Shown here: piece by piece, positions 48,801 to 61,513 of the stretch | How the letters are laid out: each line of letters opens with the position of its first letter | Position numbering within the stretch: position 1 is the first letter of the stretch | Program-made: the position numbers and the translations under genes | Assembly (NCBI GenBank): GCA_013399855.1 | Contig: VXAY01006782.1 | Location: 1,702,130-1,766,129 of the forward strand | DNA from: Oxyruncus cristatus | Lineage: Eukaryota > Chordata > Aves > Passeriformes > Cotingidae | Length of the DNA stretch: 64,000 bases | Direction of reading: 5' to 3' | The notes under the pieces: generated by a model | Told to the model about the DNA's origin: nothing | What the model saw: only the letters and a program-made list of their open reading frames with translations | The model's database searches: none

Positions 48801-51800
48801 CGAGTGAGTACTCTGAAGATTTTTGTGAAATTGCTTAACTGAGCTTGCACCACAGTTTCTGGACGGTATTAAATCCCCGGGCTGCCTCTTAAAACACGGA
48901 CATGTATGAAAACAAACAAATGTTATGACTGGCTGTGGCTCCAGTGATGTTAACCCCTGCTCCTTTTTGTCAGTTAAACTGACAACCCAGATAAGAAGAG
49001 CCGGTGTTGGTATCATCTCTTGCATAACAAACCACTCTCGACAAAAGAAGCAGCCTCCTGTCAAACGAATTTCCTTTACAACTGCCGAGGGGATTATTTT
49101 TAGTTTCATCTGCCATTCTTTACTCCTTAATCATCGGCTTTGCCTTTCTCAGTTTTTCTCCTTTTCCCCCCTTCACCACTAGCTCCGATACCAGGTACTG
49201 CTGATAATCAGAGGAAGAGGAGGGCACTGGGCTCTTGGCTGCTCCCTGTTAACCTGTGTCTATGCTGGGATTCTACCAGCCTTGTCATGTTGAGCTCAGC
49301 TCTGGCGCGTGAAGGGAGGGCACCTTCAAAGAAAGGCAAACAGACCACCCTGAATCTAGACGAGGGATGTCAAAGACTAACAAAGTGAGTGAGATCAGTT
49401 CTTGTCAGTAAAGGGTTTTAGCTAAGACTGCGTTCAGAAAACATGCTTTAAGTTGCAGGAGGGGAGCTACAAATGTCCAGTGTTGAATCAATGTCACTGG
49501 CTTACTACATCAGGCAGCAGATTCTTCATACACTGTTGGCAAAGCGAGGCAGAGCTTGGCTTTTCCACTGAAGATAAAATGGAATTGCTTTAGGAATGAT
49601 GGTGTTTATTTTGTAGGTCTTGACTCTATGGTACTGGCTGCTTTTCCTTTCATGTTTGAGCCACTGCATGTTTTTAGCCCATTGAGCAGCAGAGTGATTC
49701 TTGTCTTCTGGCTGAGATATAAAACAGGAGTCCTGCCTATCTGTAATCCATTAGAGATTTTGTGGTGCTATTTGCAAGAGTAAGAGTGTCTTAAGGCTTT
49801 AGTCGATCAGGAAATAACACTGCTTTGCTCAGTTGTGCACAGTAATTCAGCCAGGTCCATCATCCTCTGTAGCACATTCCTAAAGCCTAATTCAAGTGGG
49901 GTTTTATGTATTCTATACCTTCTTCCCTCAAAGTATGCAAAAGCTTCAAATAATGAATGGTTTCATGCCTATGGTGCTTCTGTAAAGTACAAGTTTTATA
50001 CCCATTTTATAGCTGGATTTGAGGAGCACAGAGGCAAAGTGAATAGTCCAAAGTCAAGAGGAAAGTCTCTGGCAGCAGAGGGAATTATGCCTCTCTCACC
50101 TGAATGAACTTAACAGTACTGAAGTTAGTGTACTAGCTAAGGTTTTCTAGGGAAGCGGCACAATTCTCAAAAAAAGGAATCACTTAGAAATAGTCAGAAG
50201 TTTTTACCACCACTATTTTCTTAACAAACGTGAGTTTTCAAATGACACAAGATGTTTACAGAAAATGCTTTTATTTTGAGAACCTGAAGTAAAGTTTGTT
50301 GGATTCAAACCAAAAAGAGTTAGGTTTGTAATGTAAATGTAAAAAAAAAAAAAAAAGAAAAAAAAGGAAACCTTGGAAGAAGAATGAAAATGTATTGTTG
50401 ATGGAGAAATAAAAACTGCATTGCATCTTTTCTTCAGGTTTTCCTCTCTCTGGTCTTAGTATTTTCTTTTTGTCTTTTGAGTATAACTGTCTGATTGGGA
50501 GAGTGACCAGTTTCCTCAACTCTAAAAACCATGCACCAGCACTTTGAACAACACTCATTAGCCAAGGAAAGTGAGAGGGAGAGAGCTGTGAAGAGGTCTT
50601 ATGGATGATGACATTGGCTCCTTATGACTTTGGCTGCTTTATTGTGCAGTAGGATTGATCAGGGATCTCCTTAGCAGTTTTTGCTGGCTTATCTGCTTCC
50701 ACTGTTTAGGTTCTTATTGCACAGTAGCCCCTAAACTCATGCACCTGTGCTGGGAGTCACCTGGTGTAATCCCAGTCTATGCATAGCAGAATTATTTGTG
50801 GGCTTCTCATGTGTTGGTTACCCCTGCTTTGGTATACACCGCTGTGCAGCCTATGGGCCGACATAAAACTGTTCCTGCTTTTCTTTTTCCATTATTCCAT
50901 TGCTTTTGAAAGTGTAACTCTTTACCTTCGGACTTCTTTATCAGGATATTTGTGAGATCTATTTCTGATTCTGCTCTTTTCAAGCCCCTGAATTGGATTT
51001 TGTTTTAGGAGCTGGAAGTGGGGAAAGCATTAAAAGGTTTTGTACTTTTGAAGATGCTTGAAAGTCTGCCAGAGAGCTGTCAGGTTAGTGATGGCTTGTG
51101 ACATATAAAAGCAGACAAGCAAGGGTTCATAATAATTCAAGATCTGTTAAAAAACAGATTGCAACATGGGTTTTGAAACAGTGAGAGGTTTTTAAAAAGA
51201 AAATTTTTATTGTGGATGTTCAGAGTCATAAGTGTATTTCAGCCCTTGCGGTGGGAAAATCCTGTGATTTTAGCTTCCTGTGCATGCTTTGGATTTTGCC
51301 TCTCTTGCTGGGATTTTCAGTGTTTTCAACCCAGTTCATCTGTCACATCTCTTGCCCGGGTGCCTGGCAGGAATCCTGCCCTTATGTGCCTGCACACATG
51401 GACTTCCCATTTCCCTGCTGCCTGTGTATGTGGAGCCTTTCTTTCATGCATTTATCCACTTACTCAGTAGTCCACTTACCTGCCTCTGTAGGCTTTTGTT
51501 CTACAAAAAGAAGCTGTTGAATTTTCTCCTGGATCAGTGGTGTGAGAAGTAGCAAGAAACTTCTTGGTGAACAGTCTAGAAAAAAATCATTTAGGTTCTA
51601 CTGAGTGAGGAGGGCCTGACCTTCAAAATTTCCCATGGCATGTTAAGAGGATTTGGGGAAAGATGTCTGGAAGAAATAAGAACTCTGCTTTCAGAGTGTC
51701 CATGAAATGAGAAAGCCAAAGAAAAAAACCCAAATTTTCCTCTTGCACTGTGTAAAGGGCTCTATGCTAAAGAATCACCAGCTGAATGCATATAAGAAGC

Positions 51801-54800
51801 TGCCAGCAATCATTAAGCTCAATTAATCGTATTCTTGTGCCCATGATAACATCTGTGGATTATTTAAACAAAGTGATGGTGGCCAAGCAGGAGAGGAAAA
51901 TTGAAGAAAAGAGGTTCTGCTGTGAACATTCGTACCACCATAACCCAAGCGACGCTGTAATACAGAAACTGGGTCAGAGACACCCTTCCCCCTTCATGCT
52001 GTCAAAGTTATTTGAGTGTCTATTGAAACCTTCACAATGGAAGAGTTTGGCTCCTGCATTCACTAAGCAAAACTGATTTGTGTTTCTTGGTTCAGAAAAA
52101 ACTGCTGGGTAATTTTCCGTGCGAGTACAATGCGGCAGTTCAGTAGATCCCTGAAAGCTGATTTCTTGGTGATTTGCTTTTTGTTTAATGAGGTACCACT
52201 GCTTTCATTTAGCATTTCAAAATTGACACGCTGAATCTGTGTTTAGGAACCTTAAACCTCTCTCTTGCTTATGTTAGTTTTAGGACCTGAACTGGAAGTC
52301 TTCCCTGAAAGTTCAAAAGATTGCTGAAAGTCTCTTGAGATGTTGCTTGCTCTGTTGTTTTACTGATGATTTAATTCTAAGTTAATTTCTTTATTTGGTT
52401 CTAGGATATTGAAGTAAAATGTATCAGTTTGGAAGTATGACTTGGCTAGATGGAAACACAGTGCTCTTCTGGACTCTTCCCACTGCCCTTTTTAATCCTG
52501 CATTTGAGTATTTCATCCTTGTTTACAGCTGTCCCATTAGCAGCCTCAGCTTTCCGGTGTGCTCTGTCTGCTCTGGGATTTTTTCTTCTTGTTTTTCTGG
52601 CTTCTTTCAAGAAGTCCCAGTGGCTCTACTTTGTCCTGAAAAGAAAACCAAACTACACTTCATACTCATAAGGACAGTCTGCACTGGTTGTTAGTTAGCA
52701 CAGAACCCGGGAGTTTGGCTCTAAGGAGTGACGTTGTTTGGCAGTGGTCGTAAGCCCTTATTCCAAGGGAGACATGAGGGAAGTGAAATAGCAGGGTCCA
52801 GAGTTTCAACCTGTTTTCTAATATTCAATTAATACATTCTCTAATTTCACTTCCCCTCCCTGCTGCCCTCAGCACACACTTTCTCAGAGTGAGCACATGC
52901 CCTCTCACACTTTTTTTCCCTTACATAAAATGACATTTATTTCCTGAAAACTGCCCGACTTAATGGACACTGTTGTCTGGAGGTGGCTGGGGGACCTGGT
53001 TGCCCATGGAGCCAAGAAAGCTGTTTGGGCCATGGCTGCCAGGAGCTGCACACCCTAAATAGTTGTAGCACAGTGTCTTAAGGAGGCATTGTTGGTGGTG
53101 ACAAAGGAGGAGGAGATGGAACATCATTTCTTTGCTTCCTCTGCACTTTATTCCACTCTCTGAACAAGGTCCTTAATTGTTAGCAAGCAACAGTGAGAAT
53201 CTTTGTGCCCATTCATATCTAGCCTATTTCTGATTCTTCGTCTTATTGTGTGTTAAAAAAAACACAAAAACCAACAACAAAAACCAAAAAGGAAATAATA
53301 ACCCAGTTTTTGTGTTAATTTCAACAGCAAACATCTCTTGAGCTACCTTTCTTAACAGACACATAACTATCTATGTCAACCTGTCTTCCTTGCATCCTCA
53401 GTACCAAGAAGATGAAACAGAAAATTTTGCCATTTCACCTCATTGCCCAAATTTTGTGAAAACCCATGAAGAGAAGCCATTTGCACCCTGAAGTTTGATG
53501 GCAGAATGACTTGTCTTGTTACCAAAGCTAATCACTTTCAAGCCCTGTCTCTGGCAAATACTCTATCTGCAATAATCAAGTCAGTGCATATGACATAGTT
53601 TTTTGACAGAACAATATTTCTTAATAATTTAGTAGCATTGCACACACACAAAAATAGAGTTATAATTAGCTCTCATCCCTAAAGTTGGAAGAGCTTTTCA
53701 GTTCATTGGGGGCTGCTGGCCAATTCTCTTATCTAATTGGATGAAGTTCCTACTTTCTCCCATTTGTATAATGTCTGCTTTTATACAAACTCATTAAGTG
53801 CAGCTGTACTCCAAGTTTATAACAACAGCCCCAGTGAAGACTACGCAGAAGTTTAATAGCTGTTCTGTTCTCTGTTTTTCATCTGATCTCAATCCATTCT
53901 GGTGGCTGATGTGTGCCTGAACATCTGTCCCTAGCACCTAATTTCCACCTCCCCCCCCAACTTTTTATTATGAATTATCTTAATAATTAGAAACCAGACA
54001 AACTGCATAAGATTCATCTGTCTATTTTGAAATTGGAGAGTTTACAGATCGCTTTCAAGGAAGATGGCTTTAAAACGATTATTTTGTTTCTGTGAGGCAT
54101 ACAGAAGTGATTTTCCCCTTCATTTTAAAGCTGGCATTAAGGTGAAATCACATAATTGCTGCACTGTTCTTTAAATCTTCAGAGGCATAAAACTGATAAT
54201 GCAGGTAGAACATTAGCACTGTAGTTAACATTATATTAAGGTTTTACATTAAGATGGAATTTTTAGCAAAATAAATACATTTTAAACCAAACCAAACCCT
54301 ATCACTTTTATCAGTATGATTGGTTTTTCCTTCTGTTCCTGTGTGTAATTTTGAATTTATACTTAGCTGAGTATATATTGTAATAGAAAGTGTCTTTGAT
54401 TTTTTCTTAGAGTACTGTCTACATACATTCAAATCACATTTACAAAGAAAGATTCACCCCATACTTCCCACAATACAGATATTAGTATATCATTGGTATT
54501 AGAAGTGATTTTATAACTTCTATGGATATTTTTCTTCCACTGGAGAACTATTCCAAGGTCTTCTGGCGAACTTCCAGCTGTACAATTCCCTTTTCTTACC
54601 ATGTTCCATCTTCCCATTAAGCAAGGTCGGGGAGGCTGAAGGAGAGAGGGAAACTCAGGGAAAAACTTGTCTCACAACACTAATTTTTCAGTGGAGGACA
54701 CTTATCTGTGATGATAAATGCTCTCTCTCGTACAGCCAGTGATGGGGAGACCTGTCTGACAATAAGGATGACATTCTTTGGTGCTGGGGACTTAAGTTAC

Positions 54801-57800
54801 AGCTAGGCATGTGCACACATCTGCAGTGCAAAAGAGGGGAGACAAAAAAGAAGCAGAGTGAGACATTAGTGGAGAGATTCAAAGGGACTCACTCCTAACC
54901 CAAAAGGAGCGCGTGAGTGAATAAGGAGGGAAATTTCCTTCTGCTGGTGCCCCACCTCCTAGCTTTGGGTGTTAGTGCTCTCCAGGCTCTGAAGGTCACC
55001 AAAGACTTGACCCTTACAAGGTTCACAGCACTCTTAGCTCTATTTAGTATTTAAAGATGCAAACATCTGGCAAAATCCAAAGGCCAATGTGAGTAGGGAG
55101 GACCTACTGAACCCTACTTGATCTTCTCCTACCTTAGAGTCCTCCCTCTCAGTTCCCTCAGTTCACGCAGCCATAAAGAAGTAGCAGAGTTGAACAATTT
55201 GTTTCTATTCCGATGAGTGTATGAAAACTGAGTGGTGGTGTAACCAAGACCCTGGTTATCACTGTCATAGACCTTTACAGCTAAATTCATGTGTGCAGGT
55301 TGATTACCAGTCTTCTCAATGATGACATGCAGAGGTGGTTTAATTGTTTGTTCTCAGCATGAGTCACAAGTAGTTTTGAATGATAAATTTCTTTAATCAA
55401 AAAATGAAATCCATGAACATGTCTTGTTTTCAGATAATTGGCTCCATCTGTAGACATGTTCCATCATGATCTCAATCCCTGTTTAGACAAATATGAAACG
55501 TGGGCATTCTTCTTGTTGTCTCCACTGGGGCTGCAGCACCACATATACATAAGATAAGCTTGTCTGACGTTCATAAATGAGAACATTTAAGTCTCTTCTA
55601 CCCAGTAAAGATAATTTTTATAATTGACCTCTACCCCCCTGTTGTCTTCTAAGGATGCAATCTTACTTTTATAGGAAATGTTTAAGTATTAAAAGGGCTC
55701 ATATAATGCTGAAAGATTTATTTTGCCAACTTCAGTCATCATAGGCACATCATTAAAATTACAACAGTAGCTGCTCTCTGCTAATTTTGGAATGTTTTGA
55801 CAGAACTTAAGACATGAATGTATGTTTGTGCTACTAGTCATTGGTGAATCATACCATCTAATTGGATGGGTCAAGAAGATAAATAGATGTGGTCTTTGGG
55901 AAATGAAAATGGCTTCTTTCATTTTTGACTTAGAGTTTGTTTGTACACTCTTTTGTTGGAAGTAACATTGGTTGGTGGAGATTATGGAACAAGCAGTGAC
56001 TTATTTTCCTAACACTTGAGTGATTGGTGATAGGTGTCAGAGGATGTGATGACAGAAAAAAAGAGGATTTTAATTTTGGCTTTGAAGTGGGTGGGGGTGG
56101 GCAAATGGATACTCAAGACACATTAATGAAGTTATGTTGGCAACTGTTAAGTGTGAAGTCTGTCGTGTAGCTCATTGCAATGAATGTGTCTTTATGAGCA
56201 AACTGCATTGGAGACATCTGTGCAATTGTCAGCTGTAATTAAAGGATGATTCGGCAGTGGACACACAGTTGAAAATGAAGGACAGGGTGGGTTTTTCTTT
56301 TATATGGGTGTGTATATTTCTGTTTCCCAAAAGTGACATATTTCTTTGACTAGCTAATTCTTTCCAAGCAGCTACTAAATCAAAAAAAGGAAGAATTTAC
56401 TTTATTTTCTTAAAAGATACATTTTCTCCTGTAGGGGATAATTTGAACATTTTAAGGCAAGCAAATGGAGACTTTTTGATCATATCCTTGTTCGTGGCAC
56501 TCTGGAAATGCATGAGGAAATTACTTCTAGAAAGACTTATGAAAGCATGAGTAAAATGTGACTTGTCAACCATAGAAAATAAGCAAAGAAAGAAATACTG
56601 CTTGGACCAGGGTACCTCTGTTTGCACATGCCATGCTCACTTGTGATAAATACTGCAGTTGTGTGTCATGGTCCATTTTCCTAATGTCTTTCTGACTCTA
56701 CTATGAATTTTAGTGTTGCTTTCAAAGGGACTTGCAAGTATTGTAAAGGGACAACTGGTGGGTTTCTCCTCATAAGGGATGAGCAGTGTTTGGGACGGCT
56801 GGCTGATTTTTTCCCAGTCACACTGCTTCCAACCGCAATCAACCTGAACTTAAGAAAGCTAAAGATACTTGAAGAAAGATCCAGGCTTTTCTCAGGTAGT
56901 TGAAAAACCTTGTGTAGCAGTTAAAGCTGTTCTGCAGCTATCAATGGCTCCACTTCCAGTGCAAGTACTAAAATATCTCTTCCTAGCTCCAGCTGATATT
57001 GATGGGAGTTTCCCAGTAGATGACAACGGGAGTAGTTCTTAAGCTGGTGGCATGCTTTGAAAAGCGTGTGATGTGAAGAGGAGCCTAGCCCTATCTGAAC
57101 CTTGGATGCTGTCTCATCTCTTGTTGGAGGTAACTGTATAGATTTTTCTTTTTATACTTCTTGAATATCTTTTATGACCTCTGGACTGCCCTTCCTTTCC
57201 GCCTCCATCTTGGCAGAAAACAAGGAAGCAGCCACAAAGTAACAGGACTGACGTCTAATTCCAGGACTGGAAACTGTGACTTGGATGTAACTGAAAGCAG
57301 TGCTGTTTGTCCTTGGTTAAAGATTGATTTTATGTCCCTAACGAAAACACACAGACAAAGAATCGTACTGATTTCGGTCGTCAGCAGCAAGAGTGAAGGG
57401 CTTATTAGGCACCTTGTCTGTGAGGCGAAGGAGTAAGGAGGAGCTGAAAATGAGCACCGTTGTTTAAGATGCATCTGTTTCTTTTCCACAGCCACGTTTT
57501 TCAACTGTAAAAGGTATTAGCTTCTTTTAGAATTGTATGTTGGAGGAAGCTGTGCCTGCTGCAAGCAGTAAATGAGTTACTTAATGGGAAGAATGTTTGC
57601 AAAGCCTGCAGAGAAATTACAGCTGCTTTTAGAAGTGAAAAAAACCCAAACCCCAAAACATTTCAAAACTGCAGCAAGATTAGGGGTTTTTTTAAAAGGC
57701 CTGGACGAAAGGAAATTAGTAATGTGTAGGGGGTGCTGAGTGGCCCAGGCACCTCACCTGTTTTATTCTTAGCTGTAGAGGGAATTTGAAGTTCGACACC

Positions 57801-58121
57801 AGATGGAAAGCAAGCCCAGAGCCACATGAACTGCTAGCCAGCTTCCTTCAGCAACATTAATTTACAGTCTCATGAGGGAACACCTTGGTTTGCTGCCAGT
57901 TCTGACTTCAAGCAAAACTGTCGGAGGACAGAGCAGTGCAGGCAGTGGTCCCTTTCAGGCCACGGCATCTGGGCATTGGAGCAAAGAGCACAGGCTCCTG
58001 GCCGGGCTCCTATGCAGGCATTACAGAGCACGTCTGTGCCTCAGCTCCCTGCTGAAAAGCAACATTAATTACACTGCAGCACTGTGGTTCCCCTCTGCCT
58101 GCCCGGAGTGTTACAGGGTGC

Positions 58122-59111
58122 TGTAGTGGGTTTCTGTGGCTGGGATTTGGTAGTGGGGAGGGGGGGGGGGACAGGGGTGGTTTCTGTTAGAAGCTGCTAG
58201 AAGCTTCCCCTGTCTGATGGAGCCAATGCCAGCTGACTCCAGGACGGGCTTCCTGCCACTGGCCAATCAGGAGTGACAGTAACACCTCTGTGATAACATA
58301 TTTAAGAACAGAAGGTATTGCGCTGGAAGAATTCCAGCCAGGGAAGAGCTGAGTGAGAACATGGGAACAACAATGTAGACACCAAGGTCAGTGCAGAAGG
58401 AAGGGCAGGAGNCCACCTGCAGCCCATGGAGGAATCCATGCTGGAGCAGGTGGATGCATGAAGGTGGCTGTTACCCCGTGGGAGGTCCAAGATGGAGCAG
58501 GGTCCTGCCGGAGACCTGCAGCCCGTGGAGAGGGAAGCCCACGCCGGAGCAGGTTTTTCCTGGTCTGGACTTGTGGCCCCTGTGGGGGACCCACGCAGGT
58601 ACAGCTCATTTGTGAAGGACTGCACCACATGGAGGAGTGACCCACGGGACAGCAGTTTGGGAAGAACTGCTGCCCGAGGGATGGACTCATGCTGGAGAGG
58701 TCCATCAAGGACTGTCTCCCGTGGGAGGGACCCCACAGGAGCAGGGGAAGGACTCCTCTCCTGAGCAGTGGCAGAAACAACTGACCATAACCCCCATTCC
58801 CCATCCCCCTGCACCCCTGGGGGGAAAGTATGGAGCACATGGAAGGAAGGAGGGGCGAGGGGGAAGGTGTTTTTAAGATTATTTTATTTCTCACTCTTTT
58901 GCTCTTATTCTGTTAGTAATAAATTTAAGTAATATCCCCACTTTGAGTCCATTTTACCCGTGAAGGTAATCCGTAAGCGATCTCTCCCAGCTTTTATCTC
59001 ACCTCATGAATCCTTAGCTGATTTTCTTCTTCTCCTCTGTCCAGTTGCAGAGGGGAGTGAGAGAGTGGCTTTAGTGGGTACCTGGCATGTGGCCAGGGTT
59101 AACCCACTACA
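58122..59111 (+). mobile_element. solo LTR of an avian endogenous retrovirus
   Basis: Begins TGTAGTGGGTTTC and ends GGTTAACCCACTACA, a TG...CA element with inverted terminal bases. It contains a CCAAT box (58263-58267), an ATATTTAAG TATA-like element (about 58298), a GC-rich middle made of loosely repeated blocks (GCAGCCCGTGGAG, CTGGAGCAGG), and AATAAA at 58918-58923 followed by a T-rich region. No internal retroviral genes lie next to it, so it is a solo LTR. A clean target-site duplication is not evident (GTGC against ATGC). One unresolved base is at 58412. Open frames across it (up to 178 codons on the - strand) are not genes. Confidence 0.85.
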
Positions 59112-60416
59112 ATGCTATGGAAGTGGCCTTGCCAAAACTTGTGTCTGAGGTTGGCTGATGTGTTCTGCATTGCTGGGTCCTGCCAGTGGGTTCCTCAGTT
59201 GTTTGGTGGGAAGAGGGCAGTGGAAGTGGTGCAGGCCAGGAAGAGGAGCTGTTTAGCTAAAGTCTCTTTGATTTGCCATTTGCAGTGCAGTGGGATGACA
59301 CAGTAACGGGTAGGGAGGAGTGACACCTCTCAGCTCTTTCCAGTGATCCTGTCTCAAAAGAAATGCATTTCCAAAATATCTTATTGCCTGTTAGGGTTTC
59401 TCATATGACTCATGGATTCACTTTCCAATCTTTTGCTGTTTTTTTGTGTGTTCTTTTCAAACTATCCAGGAGTCACAGTGTAATTTTTTTTCTTTTTTTT
59501 TTTTAATAGTTCTGAGGTGCTGTTAAGATTTGAGATGTATAAGATTGTGACAGGACAAGGGGAGACGGTTCAAACTGAAAAAGGTAGATTGAGTGGCTTT
59601 AGATTGGATATAAGGAAGAAATTTTTTATGATGGGGGTGGTGAGGCACTGAAACAGAGAAGTTGTGGATATTCCACATCTGGAAGTGTTCAAGGCCAGGG
59701 TCTTTGTGCAGCCTGGTCTAGGGGAAGGTGTTCCAGCCTATGGCAAAGGGGTGGATGATCTTAGAAGGTCCCTCCCAATCCAAACTGTTCCATAATTCTA
59801 TGCAATGCTGTGCAGTTTGAATGCTAAGCATTCATGCTCAGGCAACTAGAGGCATGTGCTGTCCCACTAGTGACTTGGAGGGTTGAACCGTGGGAGAGAG
59901 CAAGTGGATTTTTGACAAGTGAGTTGCTTTCAGGTTTTTTTGAGTAAGCTTTTCGTAAATCAGGGATGATTATTTCCACTGCAGCAGTTATGTACAGTCT
60001 AGGTTTTTTGTCCGTTTTACTGCTGAACAAAACATTTTCTCCTTTCACAATTTCTGATGTAGTTGCCCCAACAAAGACAACAATTAAAGGTCTGTTAAAG
60101 CTGTTGCCACCCCAGTGTGTAGACTGCATGCATTGATCTTTCGTGTGTTTGCAGCAGATATGCTTGTCACTTCATACGTAGAAGACATTATTGTTACTGT
60201 GGTTCAGTGGTACAATAAATCCAATTTTGGGGTTCATGTTACTTGACTGAAAGAGCATTTTCTGAAGGATTATGAAGTAGTTGTATGGCATGTATTTATA
60301 TAAATGCATTACACAAAGTGCTGCTCTGGTGTAACCCCTGCTGGGTCAAGTTGACCAAATTTTTTCCCCACTACTTAAGTTAACTTCCTGCAAGAGGGCT
60401 TTATGGTGAATGAGTA
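59112..60416. other. sequence between two inverted solo LTRs
   Basis: Contains the CR1 scrap at 59543-59804 and T runs near 59490. The rest is unremarkable and without coding evidence. Confidence 0.7.
59543..59804 (+). mobile_element. CR1 LINE 3' fragment
   Basis: Shows the CR1 tail pattern: GACAGGACAAGGGGAGACGG, TTTAGATTGGATATAAGGAA, GAAGTGTTCAAGGCCAGG, GGTGGATGATCTTAGAAGG, and ends CCAAACTGTTCCATAATTCTATG. It differs in subfamily from the two ~450-bp copies (a CCTGGTCTAGGGGAAGGTGT variant). Confidence 0.9.
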
Positions 60417-61513
60417 TGGTGGATTGACCCCGGCTGAGTGCCAGGTGCCACCAAATCTGCTCTATCATTCCACTACTCAGCTGGGCAGCAGAGAGAAAAT
60501 ACAATGAAAGGCTCTGGGTTAAGATAGGGACAGGTTGAGGTCACTCACCAATTACCATGATGGGCCAGACAGACCTGCCTTGGGGAAATTAGTTTAATTT
60601 ATTGCCAATCAAATCAGAGTATGACAATGAGAAATAAAATCAAATCTTAAAAACACTTTCCCCCCAATCCTTCCTTTATTCCCAGGCTCAACTTCACTCC
60701 TGATTTTCTTTACCTTCTCCTCCCTGAGCAGCACAGAAGGACACGGAATGGGAGTTGTAGTCAGTCCATCACATGTTGTCTCTTTTGCTCCTTGCTAGTC
60801 AGGGGGAGGATTCCTCACACTCTTCCTCTGCTCCAGCATGGGGTCTTCCACCCACAGGAGACAGTCCTCCAATGTCCTTCCTGGGGGCTGGAGTTCTTCA
60901 GTATCTCCAGTGTGGGTCCCTTACATGTGGTGCAGTCCTTCAGAAACAGGCTGCTCCAGTGTGAGTCCCCCATGGGGGTCACAAATTCCTCCAGCAAACC
61001 ATGTGGGCTCCTCTCTCCATGGGTTTGCAGGTCCTGACAGGAGCCTGTCCTGCGTGGACCTCCTTTGTGCATCAATCTGCTCTGACATGGGGTCCTTCAT
61101 GGCCTGCAGGTGGATCTCTGCTCTGCCATGGACCACCATGGGCTGCAGGAGGACAGCCTGCCTCACCATGGTCTTCCCTACGGACTCCAGGGGAATCTCT
61201 GCTCCAGTGCCTGGAGTGCCTTCTTCCCCTTCTCCTTCACTGACCTTGGTGTCTGAAGGGCTGTTTCTCTCACTTATTCTCACTCCTCTCGCCAGCTGCA
61301 ATTTTACAGTTTCCCTCCCAACTCCTTCTCAGCTGTGTTATCCCAGAGGTGCTGCCATCGTTGCTCATGGGCTCAACCTTGGCCAACAGTGGATCCATCC
61401 TGGAGCCGGCTGGCATGGGCTGTAATGGACATGGGGGAAGCTTCTGGCAGCTTCTCACAGAAGCACCCCTGTACCCCCCTGCTACCAAAACTTCGCCATG
61501 CAAATCCACTACA
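60417..61513 (-). mobile_element. solo LTR, same family as 58122-59111, opposite orientation
   Basis: On the - strand it begins TGTAGTGGATTTGCATGG and ends GCACTCAGCCGGGGTCAATC followed by CACCA. It shares with the other LTR the start TGTAGTGG, the blocks CCAGAAGCTTCCCC and GACACCAAGGTCAGTG, the repeated CTGCAGCCCATGG and GGAGCAG units in the middle, the AT-rich TTTTATTTCTCA block, AATAAA (60603-60598) and the terminal ACCTGGCA...GGGT. It is more diverged at its 3' end (CACCA instead of CTACA). No retroviral genes are attached. Open frames here are artefacts. Confidence 0.85.

Larger units (their letters stand above)
43146..58121. other. gene-free stretch, about 15 kb
   Basis: No gene, RNA gene or transposon that I can support. 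It holds simple repeats at 45685-45720 and 45791-45843 and an A-rich run near 50341-50365. The longest open frame (49109-48621 on the - strand, 162 codons) has no recognisable domain, promoter or splice context. By human gene order this would be intergenic sequence on the way to BCL2, whose exons I did not find. Confidence 0.65.

Noticed and set aside
48621..49109. 162-codon - strand frame in the gene-free stretch
   Set aside because: No recognisable domain, start context or splice signals. A single frame of this length can occur by chance in 64 kb.
58302..58894. 168-178 codon frames across the LTR
   Set aside because: They run through LTR sequence that contains promoter and poly(A) signals, they overlap frames on both strands, and they have no retroviral domain.
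60838..61425. 195-codon + strand frame
   Set aside because: Antisense to the - strand solo LTR and built from its GC-rich block repeats.
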